This document shows, piece after piece, positions 27,601-35,141 of a stretch of DNA of 64,000 nt. The stretch's first letter is position 1, and each line of letters starts with the position of its first letter. Under the pieces are notes generated by a model. The model saw only the letters and a program-made list of their open reading frames with translations, made no database searches and was not told where the DNA came from. Made by a program: the position numbers and the translations under genes. This DNA comes from Pullichristensenella sp963930055 (GTDB taxonomy: Bacteria > Bacillota > Clostridia > Christensenellales > Aristaeellaceae): the NCBI GenBank assembly GCA_963930055.1, contig CAWVKS010000010.1:247925-311924 (forward strand), given 5' to 3'.

Positions 27601-30262
27601 GCTCTTCCCTTGTGCTGGCGGTGAGGGCCTTAAAGGATTCCGTCCACGAGGCCACGATCTCGTCCGTTTCCTTTTCTCCGTCTGTCCAGACTTTGAGCAG
27701 CCCATCCAGCCAGTCCTGCGCGCTCTGCGCCTGTCGGGAAAAATCGCCCTCGCTCATACCGAAGAACGACAATCCTTCGCTGCTGCCGTAGAACGTTTCC
27801 GCGGCGGTGTTTTTCCAGTCCTCCGCCATCTCGTTCATGGCTTCCAACGCTTCCCGCGCCTGCTTTGCGCCGGATATGTAATCGGCAAAGGCGACGGTCG
27901 CCGTCACCGTCGCGGCGGCAATGGCCAGCCACACCGTAGGCGATTTGGACAGCGTCGAAAAGAACCCCTTCCAGCCGCCGCCTGCCTTGCCCACGGCGGT
28001 GGCAAACTTGCCGATGCCGGTGGACAATGTGCCGATGCCCTTGGTGGCCTTGCCCAGCACCAGCAGCACCGGCCCGGCGGCAGCGGCATAGGCCGCCATC
28101 TTCACGATCTGCTGGCGCTGTGCCTCGTCCATTTCGAGGAAGCCCGCCAGCAGGTCATTCGCGCCGTCGATGAGTTCCTGTATCGTCGGGTTGAGGTCGT
28201 CCCCGATTTGCTGGGCAAACAGTACGGCGGTGTTTTTGAGGTTGGTGAGCCTCGATTCCGTGGTCGCGTAGCGCTTGTTGGCCTCTTCGGTGAGCGCGGT
28301 GTTCTCGTCCCACGCGATATTGGCCATCTCCTGCGCCTTGGAGAACAGCCCGTTGGCATTGACGGCGCGCAGTAATGTGTCGCGCAGGCGGATCTCCGCG
28401 ACGCCGATTTCCTGCAGGGTGGCGATGGCGGAGATGCCCTCCTCGTCCATCTGTGCCAATCCTACGATGAACGCCTGGAACGCCGCGGCGGGGTCGCTGT
28501 CCCACAGCGCCTTGAACTGCTCCGCCGTCATGCCCGACACGCGGGCGAAATCCTCCAACGCCTGCCCGCCCGTGGCTGCGGCCACTTCCATGTTGATCAG
28601 CGCCTTGGAAAACGCTGAGCCGCCCATCTCCGCGCGCACGCCCACCGACGACAGCGCCGCCGCGAAGCCCAATATCTGCGCTTCGCTCAGGCCGACCTGG
28701 TCGCCCGCCGCGGCAAGACGCAGCGACATGTTCATGATGTCGGCCTCGGTGGTGGCGAAGTTGTTGCCCAGGTCCACCAGCGTCGCGCCCAGATTGCCGA
28801 ACTGCGCCTGGTCCATGCTGGTGATGTTGGCAAACTTCGCCAGCGTGGAGGCGGCGTCCTCGGCGACGATGTTGGTGGAGTTGCCCAGGTCGATCATAGT
28901 GCGGGTGAAGTCCACCAGATAGTCGTTCTGGATGCCCAGCTGCCCGGCGATGGCCATGGTCTCGTTGATCTCCGTCGTCGAGGCAGCCACCTGTGTGGAC
29001 ATCGTTTTGGTCGCCGAAGCCAGGGCGTCGAACTCCGCTTCCGTGGCGTCCACGGTCTTGCGCACGCTGGTGAACGAGGACTCGAAGTCCAGCGACGCTT
29101 TGATCGCCGCCGTGCCCATGGCAAGGACGGGCGTGGAGACGGCGGTGGTGAGCGCGCGGCCCGCGCCCTCATAGAGCTTAGCGCTGGCGGAGACCTTTTT
29201 GCCGAAGGCCTCGAAGTCTTTCCCTGCCTGCGTCCACGAGGAACGCGCCGTGGCCAGCTGCTTGTTGGTCTTTTCGATCTCCGCGCGCGTGCCGGCGATG
29301 GCGGCCCTGGCGCGGTTGAGCGCGGCCTCCGCGTCGAGTACGGCGTCCGACGCCTGTTGCGTCTTCTCGGGGTCGTTGGCCTGCTGCGCGGCGCGCAGTT
29401 GTTCCTTTGCCCCGCGCAGCACGTTCTCATACTGTGTCAGCGACTGCTGCTGGATCTCCAGCTTGTCGTTGAGCAGGGTCATCCGGGCGGTGAGGCCGGA
29501 AACGCTGGTATCGACGTCCTTGATGCCCGCCGTGGCCAGTTTGAAGCGGCTCTCCGCAACGGAGATCTGCTTTCCGAAGCTGGTAATGGCGGCATTGCCC
29601 GATTCTATAGTACGCCCGGCCGCGTCCCAGCTGGTCTGCGCCAGGCGCAGCGCCTTGTCGCAGGCGGTGATCTCCGAGGCGGTCTGTTTGACAGCGGCGC
29701 GGGCGCCGTTCAGCTTCGTCTGGGCGGAGGAAAAAGCGTCGGCAGCATTCTGCGTACTCTTCTGCAGGGAAACCTGCTGGCCTTCCAGCTTCTTGACCTC
29801 AGCCGTCTGCTGGCGGTATTCTTCCTTGACGAGATCAAGATTGCTTTTGGCCGCGATGGTGGCGGAGTCCGTCTCGCCCAGCGCGTCGCTGTATTGGCGG
29901 TAGGTGCGCGCCGCGCCGGTGACTTCCTGTTTGAGCTGTGCCTGCCGGCCCTTTGCCTCTTCAAGCCGCCTGGCGTATTCGCCCTGCCGGGCGTAGCATT
30001 CCTGCAGCTTGTCGCTGGCCTGCTGGAGCGCGCGCTCATACTGGCCGACGGCGTCCTTTTGCAGGGACATGGTGCGCTTGAGCGTGTCCAGCTTGGTAGA
30101 GAGGCCGGCAGCCGTCTTTTCAAAGTCCTGCACGCCCGCGCTGGCCAGCTTGAATGCGGACTGCGCCTCCTGGATCTGCTTCTGCACGGAGCGGATGTTG
30201 CGGGCAAAGTTGTCGCTGTTGAGCGACAGCGATACGACCAGGTCACGGAGCGTTTCGCTCAA
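24653..30262 (-). CDS. Phage tail tape measure protein
   Basis: An 1,869-residue tape measure protein whose length should set the tail length, roughly 280 nm at the usual 1.5 angstroms per residue. About residues 1-370 are predicted coiled coil (QIQEAQSAFKLASAGVQDFE and two related blocks). The PhageMin_Tail/TP901 core follows (SFTSVRKTVDATEAEFDALA, ILGFAAALSSVGVRAEMGG), then hydrophobic segments near 790-850, a repeated region and an Ala/Gly-rich tail. The gene is intact. The start at 30262 (MSETLRDLVVSLSLN) fits family N-termini. Confidence 0.93.
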   Translation of the reverse strand: MSETLRDLVVSLSLNSDNFARNIRSVQKQIQEAQSAFKLASAGVQDFEKTAAGLSTKLDTLKRTMSLQKDAVGQYERALQQASDKLQECYARQGEYARRLEEAKGRQAQLKQEVTGAARTYRQYSDALGETDSATIAAKSNLDLVKEEYRQQTAEVKKLEGQQVSLQKSTQNAADAFSSAQTKLNGARAAVKQTASEITACDKALRLAQTSWDAAGRTIESGNAAITSFGKQISVAESRFKLATAGIKDVDTSVSGLTARMTLLNDKLEIQQQSLTQYENVLRGAKEQLRAAQQANDPEKTQQASDAVLDAEAALNRARAAIAGTRAEIEKTNKQLATARSSWTQAGKDFEAFGKKVSASAKLYEGAGRALTTAVSTPVLAMGTAAIKASLDFESSFTSVRKTVDATEAEFDALASATKTMSTQVAASTTEINETMAIAGQLGIQNDYLVDFTRTMIDLGNSTNIVAEDAASTLAKFANITSMDQAQFGNLGATLVDLGNNFATTEADIMNMSLRLAAAGDQVGLSEAQILGFAAALSSVGVRAEMGGSAFSKALINMEVAAATGGQALEDFARVSGMTAEQFKALWDSDPAAAFQAFIVGLAQMDEEGISAIATLQEIGVAEIRLRDTLLRAVNANGLFSKAQEMANIAWDENTALTEEANKRYATTESRLTNLKNTAVLFAQQIGDDLNPTIQELIDGANDLLAGFLEMDEAQRQQIVKMAAYAAAAGPVLLVLGKATKGIGTLSTGIGKFATAVGKAGGGWKGFFSTLSKSPTVWLAIAAATVTATVAFADYISGAKQAREALEAMNEMAEDWKNTAAETFYGSSEGLSFFGMSEGDFSRQAQSAQDWLDGLLKVWTDGEKETDEIVASWTESFKALTASTREELSNLKDTADESGYSGVSEQLAKDIETLDSLDSEIESLLKKRQNGYFSESDRIRLQELIDTREALEIKYNLTPADTDGFESISQKVEAEVARAQARGQSGADVSVYENAVKAAAEGMAAVNTELDAQYDKEYAVIQLIEDSAERQSALDALNTRYNEDRLAAAREYAQTLAGVVMPVWEQEDIRQANQQVDTLLTKLREYSMAGEGEKPAILQDLADLSAEMDEGALAEYLGLLTQIQSLLDSGMSESEIQAMFPDIDVSGLMDQFAGVADYIDLIKTDLPGLYSMFNESLPEEVLKIATDLDMTGAQARWNEFASNPGAITTEAIITGYETAETAAHQQVLVTGFIDKYTEIPEGASTAELTPEGIIAYVTAYAEATNGADVSGLTPENVTAMVAAYEELASGADVSALKPDEITAYISNYMEANGVDTSGLTPDGLTAFVLAYQEVTGGALTTALTPDGITAMVARYMEAEGVDLSALTPDQVEAVVTAYAEATGCDKSQLLTSFTAYITAYQEAEGVSVPQPKTRVVITGYDYLAYNELNQNPDLELEVPVRLGELDEGEFEEKLSAGQVKYWQNGVEVPVDMVPENAITPDTVATLDADGALHVLVTPEITGTKEAVDAIRPLVDEVDQLGVTTAGLAIGLLPATTMDQVNGILDRLESYNRTKDLGSWDKFWAGFGGETTDLSQIESVLKLNFDAESVAQLSAYVGELVAAIQQGGEISEEDIANLQAISDMLNGLDTYGIGTHITEGVAQGMTEAGWSSDAETVAANLEAALNSALGIQSPSTRMKPTGSNVAAGVGAGMGEYDFTGEASSLAGRISGAVSAAMPASLLRPAGLNAMRGLTAGINAGRSGVIAAMRSAARAAVNAAKSELKIKSPSQVFEEEVGAMAMKGLGQGVLKESREQARVIRNAARYLTGEAKAGSIMTTSNDNRRTYNQQSSISFAGSNFYINDRQDAYALAVEIASLTRRQQRGRGLRMA
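26045..26530 (-). repeat. About seven 24-residue repeats in the tape measure protein
   Basis: Consecutive units such as SGLTPENVTAMVAAYEELAS, SALKPDEITAYISNYMEA, SGLTPDGLTAFVLAYQEV and SALTPDQVEAVVTAYAEA repeat every 23-24 residues. Each has an S-x-L-x-P-[DE] cap followed by an amphipathic helix ending in AY. Unit gain or loss here would change tail length in discrete steps. Confidence 0.75.
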
Positions 30263-30299
30263 AAGGGGTTCACCTGCCTTTATATTTGCGGATCAGCGC

Positions 30300-30337
30300 T
30301 TGACAAAACGGGCAAAACAGTTTATACTTTGTATAAA
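30300..30337 (+). promoter_or_regulatory. mazEF promoter with palindromic operator
   Basis: Perfect TTGACA (30300-30305), a 17-base spacer, and TATACT (30323-30328). A perfect palindrome, TTTATAC-TTT-GTATAAA (30321-30337), covers the -10 box. MazE antitoxins bind palindromes at their own promoters, so this is the likely autoregulation site. Confidence 0.85.
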
Positions 30338-30357
30338 CCAACGTGGGAGGGATGTTC

Positions 30358-30600
30358 ATGCAGGTATCCATCAAACCGTGGGGGAACAGCCAGGGGATCC
30401 GTTTTTCCCGGGAATTTCTCGCTTCGGCGGGCATCAAGCCCAACGATGTGCTGACCGCGGAGGTCATCGACGGCAAGATCGTGCTGAGCAAGCAGTTCCA
30501 GCACCGCACATTGCAGCAGCGTGCCGCCGCGTTCGACGGGAAACTCAACCTCTCCGGGGAATACGACTGGGGCGAGCCGATGGGAAACGAGGTGTGGTAA
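30358..30600 (+). CDS. mazE: MazE-like antitoxin (AbrB-type)
   Basis: An 80-residue AbrB/MazE swapped-hairpin protein: MQVSIKPWGNSQGIRFSREF, followed by LTAEVIDGKIVLSKQ. The KPWGNSQGIR segment is the classic MazE DNA-binding signature. The acidic tail (LSGEYDWGEPMGNEVW) should wrap the toxin. Start 30358 has GGGAGG seven bases upstream. The stop overlaps the mazF start by one base (TAATG). It lies on the strand opposite to the surrounding tail genes and has its own promoter, so it can be expressed in the lysogen. Confidence 0.88.
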   Translation: MQVSIKPWGNSQGIRFSREFLASAGIKPNDVLTAEVIDGKIVLSKQFQHRTLQQRAAAFDGKLNLSGEYDWGEPMGNEVW

Positions 30601-30902
30601 TGGCTTCCATTGAACAGGGCGACCTTTTGAAGGTCGAAGGCATCCAGCACCCCGTCATCGTGGTGAGCAACGATTACTTCAACCAGAGCGGGAGGGCCAT
30701 CGTCTGCCCGATCCTGAAAAAAGCCGCTCCCGGCCCGCTGCATATCCAGCTGCGGGAGACGGAAGTGGATGGCTATGTGCTGTGCGAGCAGGTCCGCTAT
30801 CTGGACCTCACCGCCCGACGTTTTTCCAAGCTGTCCGCCACGCACTACTTTGACATCATGGACATCTCCGACGCCGTTGTGGGCATGTTCGAATACCTGT
30901 AG
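30600..30902 (+). CDS. mazF: MazF-like mRNA endonuclease toxin
   Basis: A 100-residue toxin of the MazF/PemK fold. Family features: QGDLLKVEGIQHPVIVVSND at the N-terminus (equivalent to the GD-I.V...K.RP-VLV start), ILKKAAPGPLHIQL in the middle, and the C-terminal helix HYFDIMDISDAVVGMFEYL. MazF enzymes cut single-stranded mRNA at short motifs. The gene ends two bases from the end of the oppositely oriented tail chaperone extension, a tight insertion. The pair probably stabilises the prophage or acts against other phages. Confidence 0.85.
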   Translation: MASIEQGDLLKVEGIQHPVIVVSNDYFNQSGRAIVCPILKKAAPGPLHIQLRETEVDGYVLCEQVRYLDLTARRFSKLSATHYFDIMDISDAVVGMFEYL

Positions 30903-30904
30903 CG

Positions 30905-31473
30905 TCACGCCCCGGGCCGCATATTCTTCCAGACCTCGTCAATATAACGCCGACGGGGCCCTTTTTGTTTGGCCTCCCGCGACGCCTTCCACGCCCGGAC
31001 GCGGAAGAAGCCGGGCATGTCCATGCGGTCGATCTCGTCCATGCGCCAGCCGCTCTCGAGCAGCGAGTTGTAGGTGGAATAGATGAACTCCGGCAGCGTC
31101 AGGCCGGGGTCTTCTCCGCCTGCGTCACTGCCGGGGTCGTAGGGAAATCGTTGAGGATGCCGGTGGTCTGCGTCTGCACGGCAAGAAGCGCCAGCGCCAC
31201 GTCGTGCATGAGCCGGTCTACGGGGTAGTGGTCGAGTACATCATCCACGGTGAACTGGTCGCCGAACAGCAGGCAGAACCAGCGGATCATCACGTCCATG
31301 GCCTCGGGGATGGTGAACTGCTGTTCCTCCGGCACGGTTTCACCTTTGGCCGCGGCATTGGCCACGGCGACGATCTTCGCGTACATCTTCGCGGCGGGTT
31401 CCATCTCGCGCAGCGCGCGCCCGGTGATGTAGTCCACAGTGTATTTCTTTTCGCCCAGTGTGCAGGTGATCAT
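30905..31473 (-). CDS. Tail assembly chaperone GT fusion made by predicted -1 frameshift
   Basis: A 189-residue product predicted by -1 slippage of the 31099..31473 frame at TTTCCCT (31147 down to 31141). After codon 111 translation would continue in the -1 frame with YDPGSDAGGEDPG, then LTLPEFIYSTYNSLLESG, PGFFRVRAWKASREAKQK and RRRYIDEVWKN, ending at 30905. The extension has no good ribosome site of its own and directly precedes the tape measure gene in transcription order apart from the inserted mazEF. This arrangement is the known G/GT organisation of siphovirus tail chaperones. Confidence 0.78.
31099..31473 (-). CDS. Tail assembly chaperone G-like protein (unshifted product)
   Basis: A 124-residue acidic, helical protein: MITCTLGEKKYTVDYITGRA with MDVMIRWFCLLFGDQFTVDD in the middle. 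Its size, its place after the major tail protein and before the tape measure, and the slip site near its 3-prime end identify it as the G-type chaperone that coats the tape measure protein during tail assembly. Sequence homology to named families is not obvious by eye. Confidence 0.75.
   Translation of the reverse strand: MITCTLGEKKYTVDYITGRALREMEPAAKMYAKIVAVANAAAKGETVPEEQQFTIPEAMDVMIRWFCLLFGDQFTVDDVLDHYPVDRLMHDVALALLAVQTQTTGILNDFPTTPAVTQAEKTPA
31141..31147 (-). promoter_or_regulatory. Programmed -1 ribosomal frameshift site
   Basis: The minus-strand heptamer T-TTC-CCT is in the zero frame of the G-like gene (codons 110-111) and has the canonical XXXYYYZ form TTTCCCT. The -1 frame stays open for 78 more codons. 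Confidence 0.75.
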
Positions 31474-31593
31474 GGCGTGTCCTCCTTCTTTTCAGGCAAA
31501 GAGGCCGTCCACACAAACGATGAACGACCTCTCATCATGGTCATGTGAATATAAGGAAATTTACGGCCCGTCCTCCTCCGGCGTGAACGTGGG

Positions 31594-32181
31594 TTACACT
31601 AGATCGCGTGTTAAGGTGGCGGCCTTGGTGGCATCAAAGCCGTTCTCGCCCTCGTCGGCCACGGCCTGATAGCGTCCATCGGAGGTGCGCTTGATGGCCG
31701 TCCACTCGACGGAGCCGGTCTGACGGGTGATGGTCTGGCCTTCCTTGGTCTTGTACGTCTCGGTCATGGGCTTGGCGCGCACCTTGTACAGCCAGACGTA
31801 GCGGAATTTGTGGTTCGCCTTTTCGGACATGAAGCCCACGGCGAAGTAGGGCGGCTTGTCCGTGGAGGTGCGCACGAGCACGCCGTTGTCGTCGATGGCG
31901 TTGCCGAAGATCATCTCCTGGATGGCGAGCGGGATGTCCGCCATGGAGGTGGAGAAAGTGACCTCGGGGTCGGGATAGAGTGTGTCGAACTCGTGATCAT
32001 CGGCGTACTGGACGTCGGGGTCGGCGCTCTCGGGGGTGATGGTGGCCTCGATCGCCCCGGCGACGGCCTGTAGAGTACCGTAGGTGGTACCTTCTTCGGT
32101 GTCCTCGGTGAGCGGGGCGATGACCATGTTCTTCAGGCCGACCGTGGAAGATACGGTCGGGGACGCGGTGGGTGCGGGCAT
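31594..32181 (-). CDS. Major tail protein
   Basis: A 195-residue tail tube protein of the phi13-type family: LKNMVIAPLTEDTEEGTTYG, then YADDHEFDTLYPDPEVTFST and the beta-hairpin block NHKFRYVWLYKVRAKPMTET. It polymerises into the tail tube around the tape measure. It is followed by the G/GT chaperone genes, the normal order. The sequence is continuous and no signal peptide is seen. Confidence 0.88.
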   Translation of the reverse strand: MPAPTASPTVSSTVGLKNMVIAPLTEDTEEGTTYGTLQAVAGAIEATITPESADPDVQYADDHEFDTLYPDPEVTFSTSMADIPLAIQEMIFGNAIDDNGVLVRTSTDKPPYFAVGFMSEKANHKFRYVWLYKVRAKPMTETYKTKEGQTITRQTGSVEWTAIKRTSDGRYQAVADEGENGFDATKAATLTRDLV

Positions 32182-32209
32182 GATTGGCCTCCTTTGATCG
32201 TTGTCTGGT

Positions 32210-32617
32210 TCATTTTAGCAATTCATCCTTGAGGACGCGGCGGATCTCGTCATAGGCGTCCTCGGAACGGGTGTCGAAGGCGGGGCGACGAAGGGATGCG
32301 CGGGCGCGGGGGCAGGCCCGCCGTGGCCGTATTCCAGTGGATTTGCGTAGTACGCGCCCTTCTCGGCATGATGCACGCCGATGGTGATGGCCTTGCCCCC
32401 GGCACGGCGGCGCTTGACTTTGCCGGTATGGATGGAATCGTGGAGCGCGCCCGGTGATGATCTTTGGGTCGGTGGAAGCGTTGTGCAACATCTGTTCCTC
32501 GATGGGCTTTGCGCCTGCCTGCAGCGCGCGGTCGACGCCGGAGCCGAACTCCAACGCGGCGGCCATGTTCATCAGGTCGTTTTCCAGGTCGTCAAAGCCC
32601 TGCATCTCCAGGGGCAA
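32210..32617 (-). pseudogene. HK97 gp10-like head-tail joining protein with two compensating indels
   Basis: The frame opens with a normal gp10-like N-terminus (MQGFDDLENDLMNMAAALE, TTG start after GGAGG) and ends normally (FDTRSEDAYDEIRRVLKDEL). The middle reads as arginine/proline-rich nonsense (RFHPYRQSQAPPCRGQG). In the neighbouring frame the same DNA encodes LHDSIHTGKVKRRRAGGKAI, GVHHAEKGAYYANPLEYGHG and HPFVAP, exactly the expected family core. So one base has been gained after ITGR and one lost before AFDTR. The protein as written would not fold correctly. Confidence 0.78.
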
Positions 32618-32975
32618 GCGGCTTCACCTCCTCCCGCCAGCACCACGTCCACTGCACGGTGAACTGCGTGGTGGCGGTGTCATAGGCGGGCTGGTTGTAT
32701 CCCTTGTCCGACTCTTCCACCATGGCAAAGCCGTAGCTGTACATGGCTGTACGGATACGATTCGCCATGTCTGTCGGGTCGATGTCGCTCCAAAGGTTGA
32801 GGTATATGAAGGTGCGGTAGGATGTGACGCAATCGTCCTGATGTGACGCCTCGGTGGTGGTCGTGGAATACACGACATACTGCACGGGCGGGTTCTGATT
32901 TGGCGAAGTCGCGCGCCAGACGCCCGCCATGACGGGGATGCCGATGTCCTTGAGCGCTTCCTGCACCTGACGCAT
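32592..32975 (-). CDS. Phage tail terminator-like protein
   Basis: A 127-residue protein between the head closure gene and the gp10-like gene. MRQVQEALKDIGIPVMAGVW and QYVVYSTTTTEASHQDD followed by YRTFIYLNLWSDIDPTDMA fit the size, fold pattern (alpha-beta-beta) and position of tail terminator proteins that cap the tail tube. The start at 32975 overlaps the upstream stop by one base (TAATG). The last 26 bases overlap the next gene. Family naming is by position more than by motif. Confidence 0.68.
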   Translation of the reverse strand: MRQVQEALKDIGIPVMAGVWRATSPNQNPPVQYVVYSTTTTEASHQDDCVTSYRTFIYLNLWSDIDPTDMANRIRTAMYSYGFAMVEESDKGYNQPAYDTATTQFTVQWTWCWREEVKPLAPGDAGL

Positions 32976-33334
32976 TAACCGCTCACCCCCTTCGACAGCG
33001 ACGCCTTCAGGCCGAGATAGGTGCGCTTGAACGAATACTCGCCCAGCGTGGAGATGTCCCACTTCTCACCCCGGAAGCGCACCCACATGCCGGGCTTGAT
33101 GTCGTCCCGGTAGCGGATGGTGAAGTTGATGACCTGCTCGGTGTTCATCACGTCGGCGGCACGGTAGTGCTGGTTCCCGGCGTCGGTACAGGCGGCCCAG
33201 ACCTTGCTGACGACCACATCTTTGGGTTCGGGGTAGCCGTTTGCATTGATGCTGTTCTCGGTATACCCGATCTCCACGAGGTGGCGAAGATCGCCGGGAT
33301 GCGGGTCGGACTCGAAGTTTTTGTAGCCGCGCAA
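32975..33334 (-). CDS. Phage head closure protein
   Basis: A 119-residue protein with the pattern of SPP1 gp16-like head closure proteins: GDLRHLVEIGYTENSINANG, VSKVWAACTDAGNQHYRAAD, INFTIRYRDDIKPGMWVRFR and WDISTLGEYSFKRTYLGLKA. It plugs the connector and receives the tail. The start is TTG at 33334, since no ATG is available near the expected N-terminus. It lies 17 bases after the connector gene. Confidence 0.83.
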   Translation of the reverse strand: MRGYKNFESDPHPGDLRHLVEIGYTENSINANGYPEPKDVVVSKVWAACTDAGNQHYRAADVMNTEQVINFTIRYRDDIKPGMWVRFRGEKWDISTLGEYSFKRTYLGLKASLSKGVSG

Positions 33335-33351
33335 GCGTCCTCACCACCTTT

Positions 33352-33636
33352 TCAGAACATTTTCTCAGAGTCGCGGTAGGGATAGAGCAGGTTCTCAAAC
33401 GCCTCGCGCATGGTGGCGTAGGTCTGATGGTCTGGCACGTCGCGGTTTTCGTAGTAGAAGCCAACAAACAGCAGTATGGCAAGGCGCACGGGCTGCGGGG
33501 CGTCCTCCGCGAACTCCACGCGGCAGAAATCCTCCGCCGCGGCCTGCGCCTGCGCGATGAGGGACAGGATGAACCCATCTTCCTCATCGTGCTGGATGCG
33601 CAGGTGCGCCTTGACTTCGTCTACCGTGACGGCCAT
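33352..33636 (-). CDS. Phage head-tail connector protein (gp6-like)
   Basis: A 94-residue gp6-like adaptor: MAVTVDEVKAHLRIQHDEED, ILSLIAQAQAAAEDFCRVEF, VRLAILLFVGFYYENRD. Such proteins form the ring below the portal. Just upstream, the corrected stop of the head fibre gene would be at 33639, two bases before this ATG, which supports the start. Confidence 0.85.
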   Translation of the reverse strand: MAVTVDEVKAHLRIQHDEEDGFILSLIAQAQAAAEDFCRVEFAEDAPQPVRLAILLFVGFYYENRDVPDHQTYATMREAFENLLYPYRDSEKMF

Positions 33637-33913
33637 GGTCAGGCGTCTTCGCCTTCGGGGGCGGCAGCCATGAGGCCGGCAGTGCGCAGGCCGCGAGCAG
33701 GGCGTTGAAGTTATCCTTCAGTGCGGCGACGGTCGTGGCCTCGCTGTCGGCGATGTAGGGGATCGTCGGGCTTGCCGGCGTCGGGGCGGAGGGCAGGTCA
33801 AACAACCCCTCCGCGCCCTCGACCGTCGCGCCGGGCAGGAAGGTGAGCTTCCCGCCGATGACCCACTCGCTGCCGCCGTGGGCATGGTAGTTTCTGGTGA
33901 TACAGTTTGTCAT
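33584..33913 (-). pseudogene. Head fibre-like protein, frameshifted near its end
   Basis: The frame encodes a short glycine- and proline-rich structural protein (MTNCITRNYHAHGGSEWVIG, LTFLPGATVEGAEGLF, ATTVAALKDNFNALLAA) typical of the small head fibre/decoration genes that follow the capsid gene. After LLAA the expected end LRTAGLMAAAPEGEDA is found in the next frame, consistent with one lost C in GCGGCCTGCGC. With that base restored the gene ends at 33639 and no longer overlaps the next gene. Confidence 0.72.
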
Positions 33914-33925
33914 GCGGTCCCCTCC

Positions 33926-35124
33926 TTAAGCGCTCTTCATGGCCAGGCACTTGATGCCTTCGGTTTGCACCAGGCGGCCATCCACACGCTGCGTCACGCG
34001 GAAGCCGACCTGGCCCGTTGCCGCGTACAGTTCGTTGAGCCTCTGCATGGAACGCCTTCGCGGTCCGCGATCCAGTAGCTGGTCAGGTCGCCGAAGACGA
34101 TGGGTTTCGCGGCCGCGGCGATCACGGGCATGTGCGTGGAGGTCACCAGACGGTAGCCCAGCAGCATGTCCGGCTCGCCTTCCTTCAGCCCCGCCTGCCA
34201 CAAAAACTGGCCGTTGCCGTCCTTGAGCTTGCGGATCGCCTTAATAGTCGAATCGTGCGTGAGGAACACCGCGCGCTTGCGGTAGGGGGCCTTCAGGGAA
34301 TAGATGAGGTCGAGCAGCTCGTCCGCGGTAATGGCCGTGGCGCTGGCCGCCGTGACGCCCGCCGCCGCTCCATTGGTGGAATGCAGCATGCCGTAGGGCT
34401 TGCCGGAGCCGTCGCCGCTGATGAACGCCGCTTCCTCGGCGTCGCCCACGCGGCGGGCGAACTCGGTGGCGATGTAGTTTTCAATATCGAACACGCTGTC
34501 CTGCAGCAGTTCGTCCGAAACCTTGATCATGGACGCGATTTTGTGCGCGCCGATGGTGATCTGCCCAAAGGCGTCGTCGGATTCGGGGATGGCGCCTTCC
34601 TCCTCGACCCAGCTCGCTGTGCCGTGGGAAGCTACCAGCGGGATCTTGCGGTCGCCGGAGGACGTGCGGATGATCTTGCACAGACCGCGCAGGCGGTTCT
34701 CCTCACGCAGCGCGTCCACCAGCGTGTGTTCGTATTCATCGGGCACGAGGTAGCCGCCCTCGCTGTCCGTGCCGATCTGCAAAGCATTCTGGACGGAAAG
34801 ATGGCCGCCGCGGTTGCGCATGGCGGTCCAGAAAGCGGCCTTGTACTCGTTCGAGCCGCGGCCGGTGCGGGAGTCGGGGCGGGCCTCCGGCCGGGAGGCC
34901 AGCGGCGCCATCGTCGGAGCGTTCAGTTCCCGCTCCATCTGGGCGGCGCGCTCCTCGCGCTCGATGGCGTGGCCGAGGTCGACCACTTCCTGTTCCATGC
35001 GTTCGTACTGCGCCGCATCCTCCGGCGAGAGCATACCGTTCTCATCCTGATGTTCGTTGAGGAAGGCCTTTGCCTTGTCCCAGACCTCCCCGCGCTTTTC
35101 GCGCATCGCAAGGATCTTGTTCAT
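33926..35124 (-). pseudogene. HK97-type major capsid protein with a one-base deletion
   Basis: The gene starts at 35124 (MNKILAMREKRGEVWDKAKA, AGGAGGG upstream) with a coiled-coil scaffold-like N-terminus (about 1-75), then the HK97 fold (LQIGTDSEGGYLVPDEYEHT, IRTSSGDRKIPLVASHG, DLLQ-like SDELLQDSVFDIENYIATE, FISGDGSGKPYGMLH). Near 34050 the frame shifts: as written, the frame after WIADREG goes off to a stop at 33994, whereas the next frame continues with SMQRLNELYAATGQVGFRV and RVDGRLVQTEGIKCLAMKSA to 33926. Adding one G makes a 399-residue protein of normal length. Without it no functional capsid is likely. Confidence 0.85.
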
Positions 35125-35141
35125 AAGATTTCCCTCCTGTA

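Noticed and set aside
31500..31545. Weak hairpin (AGAGG with CCTCT) between the tail protein and chaperone genes
   Set aside because: Only five to seven pairs with a long loop and three T residues; too weak to call a terminator.
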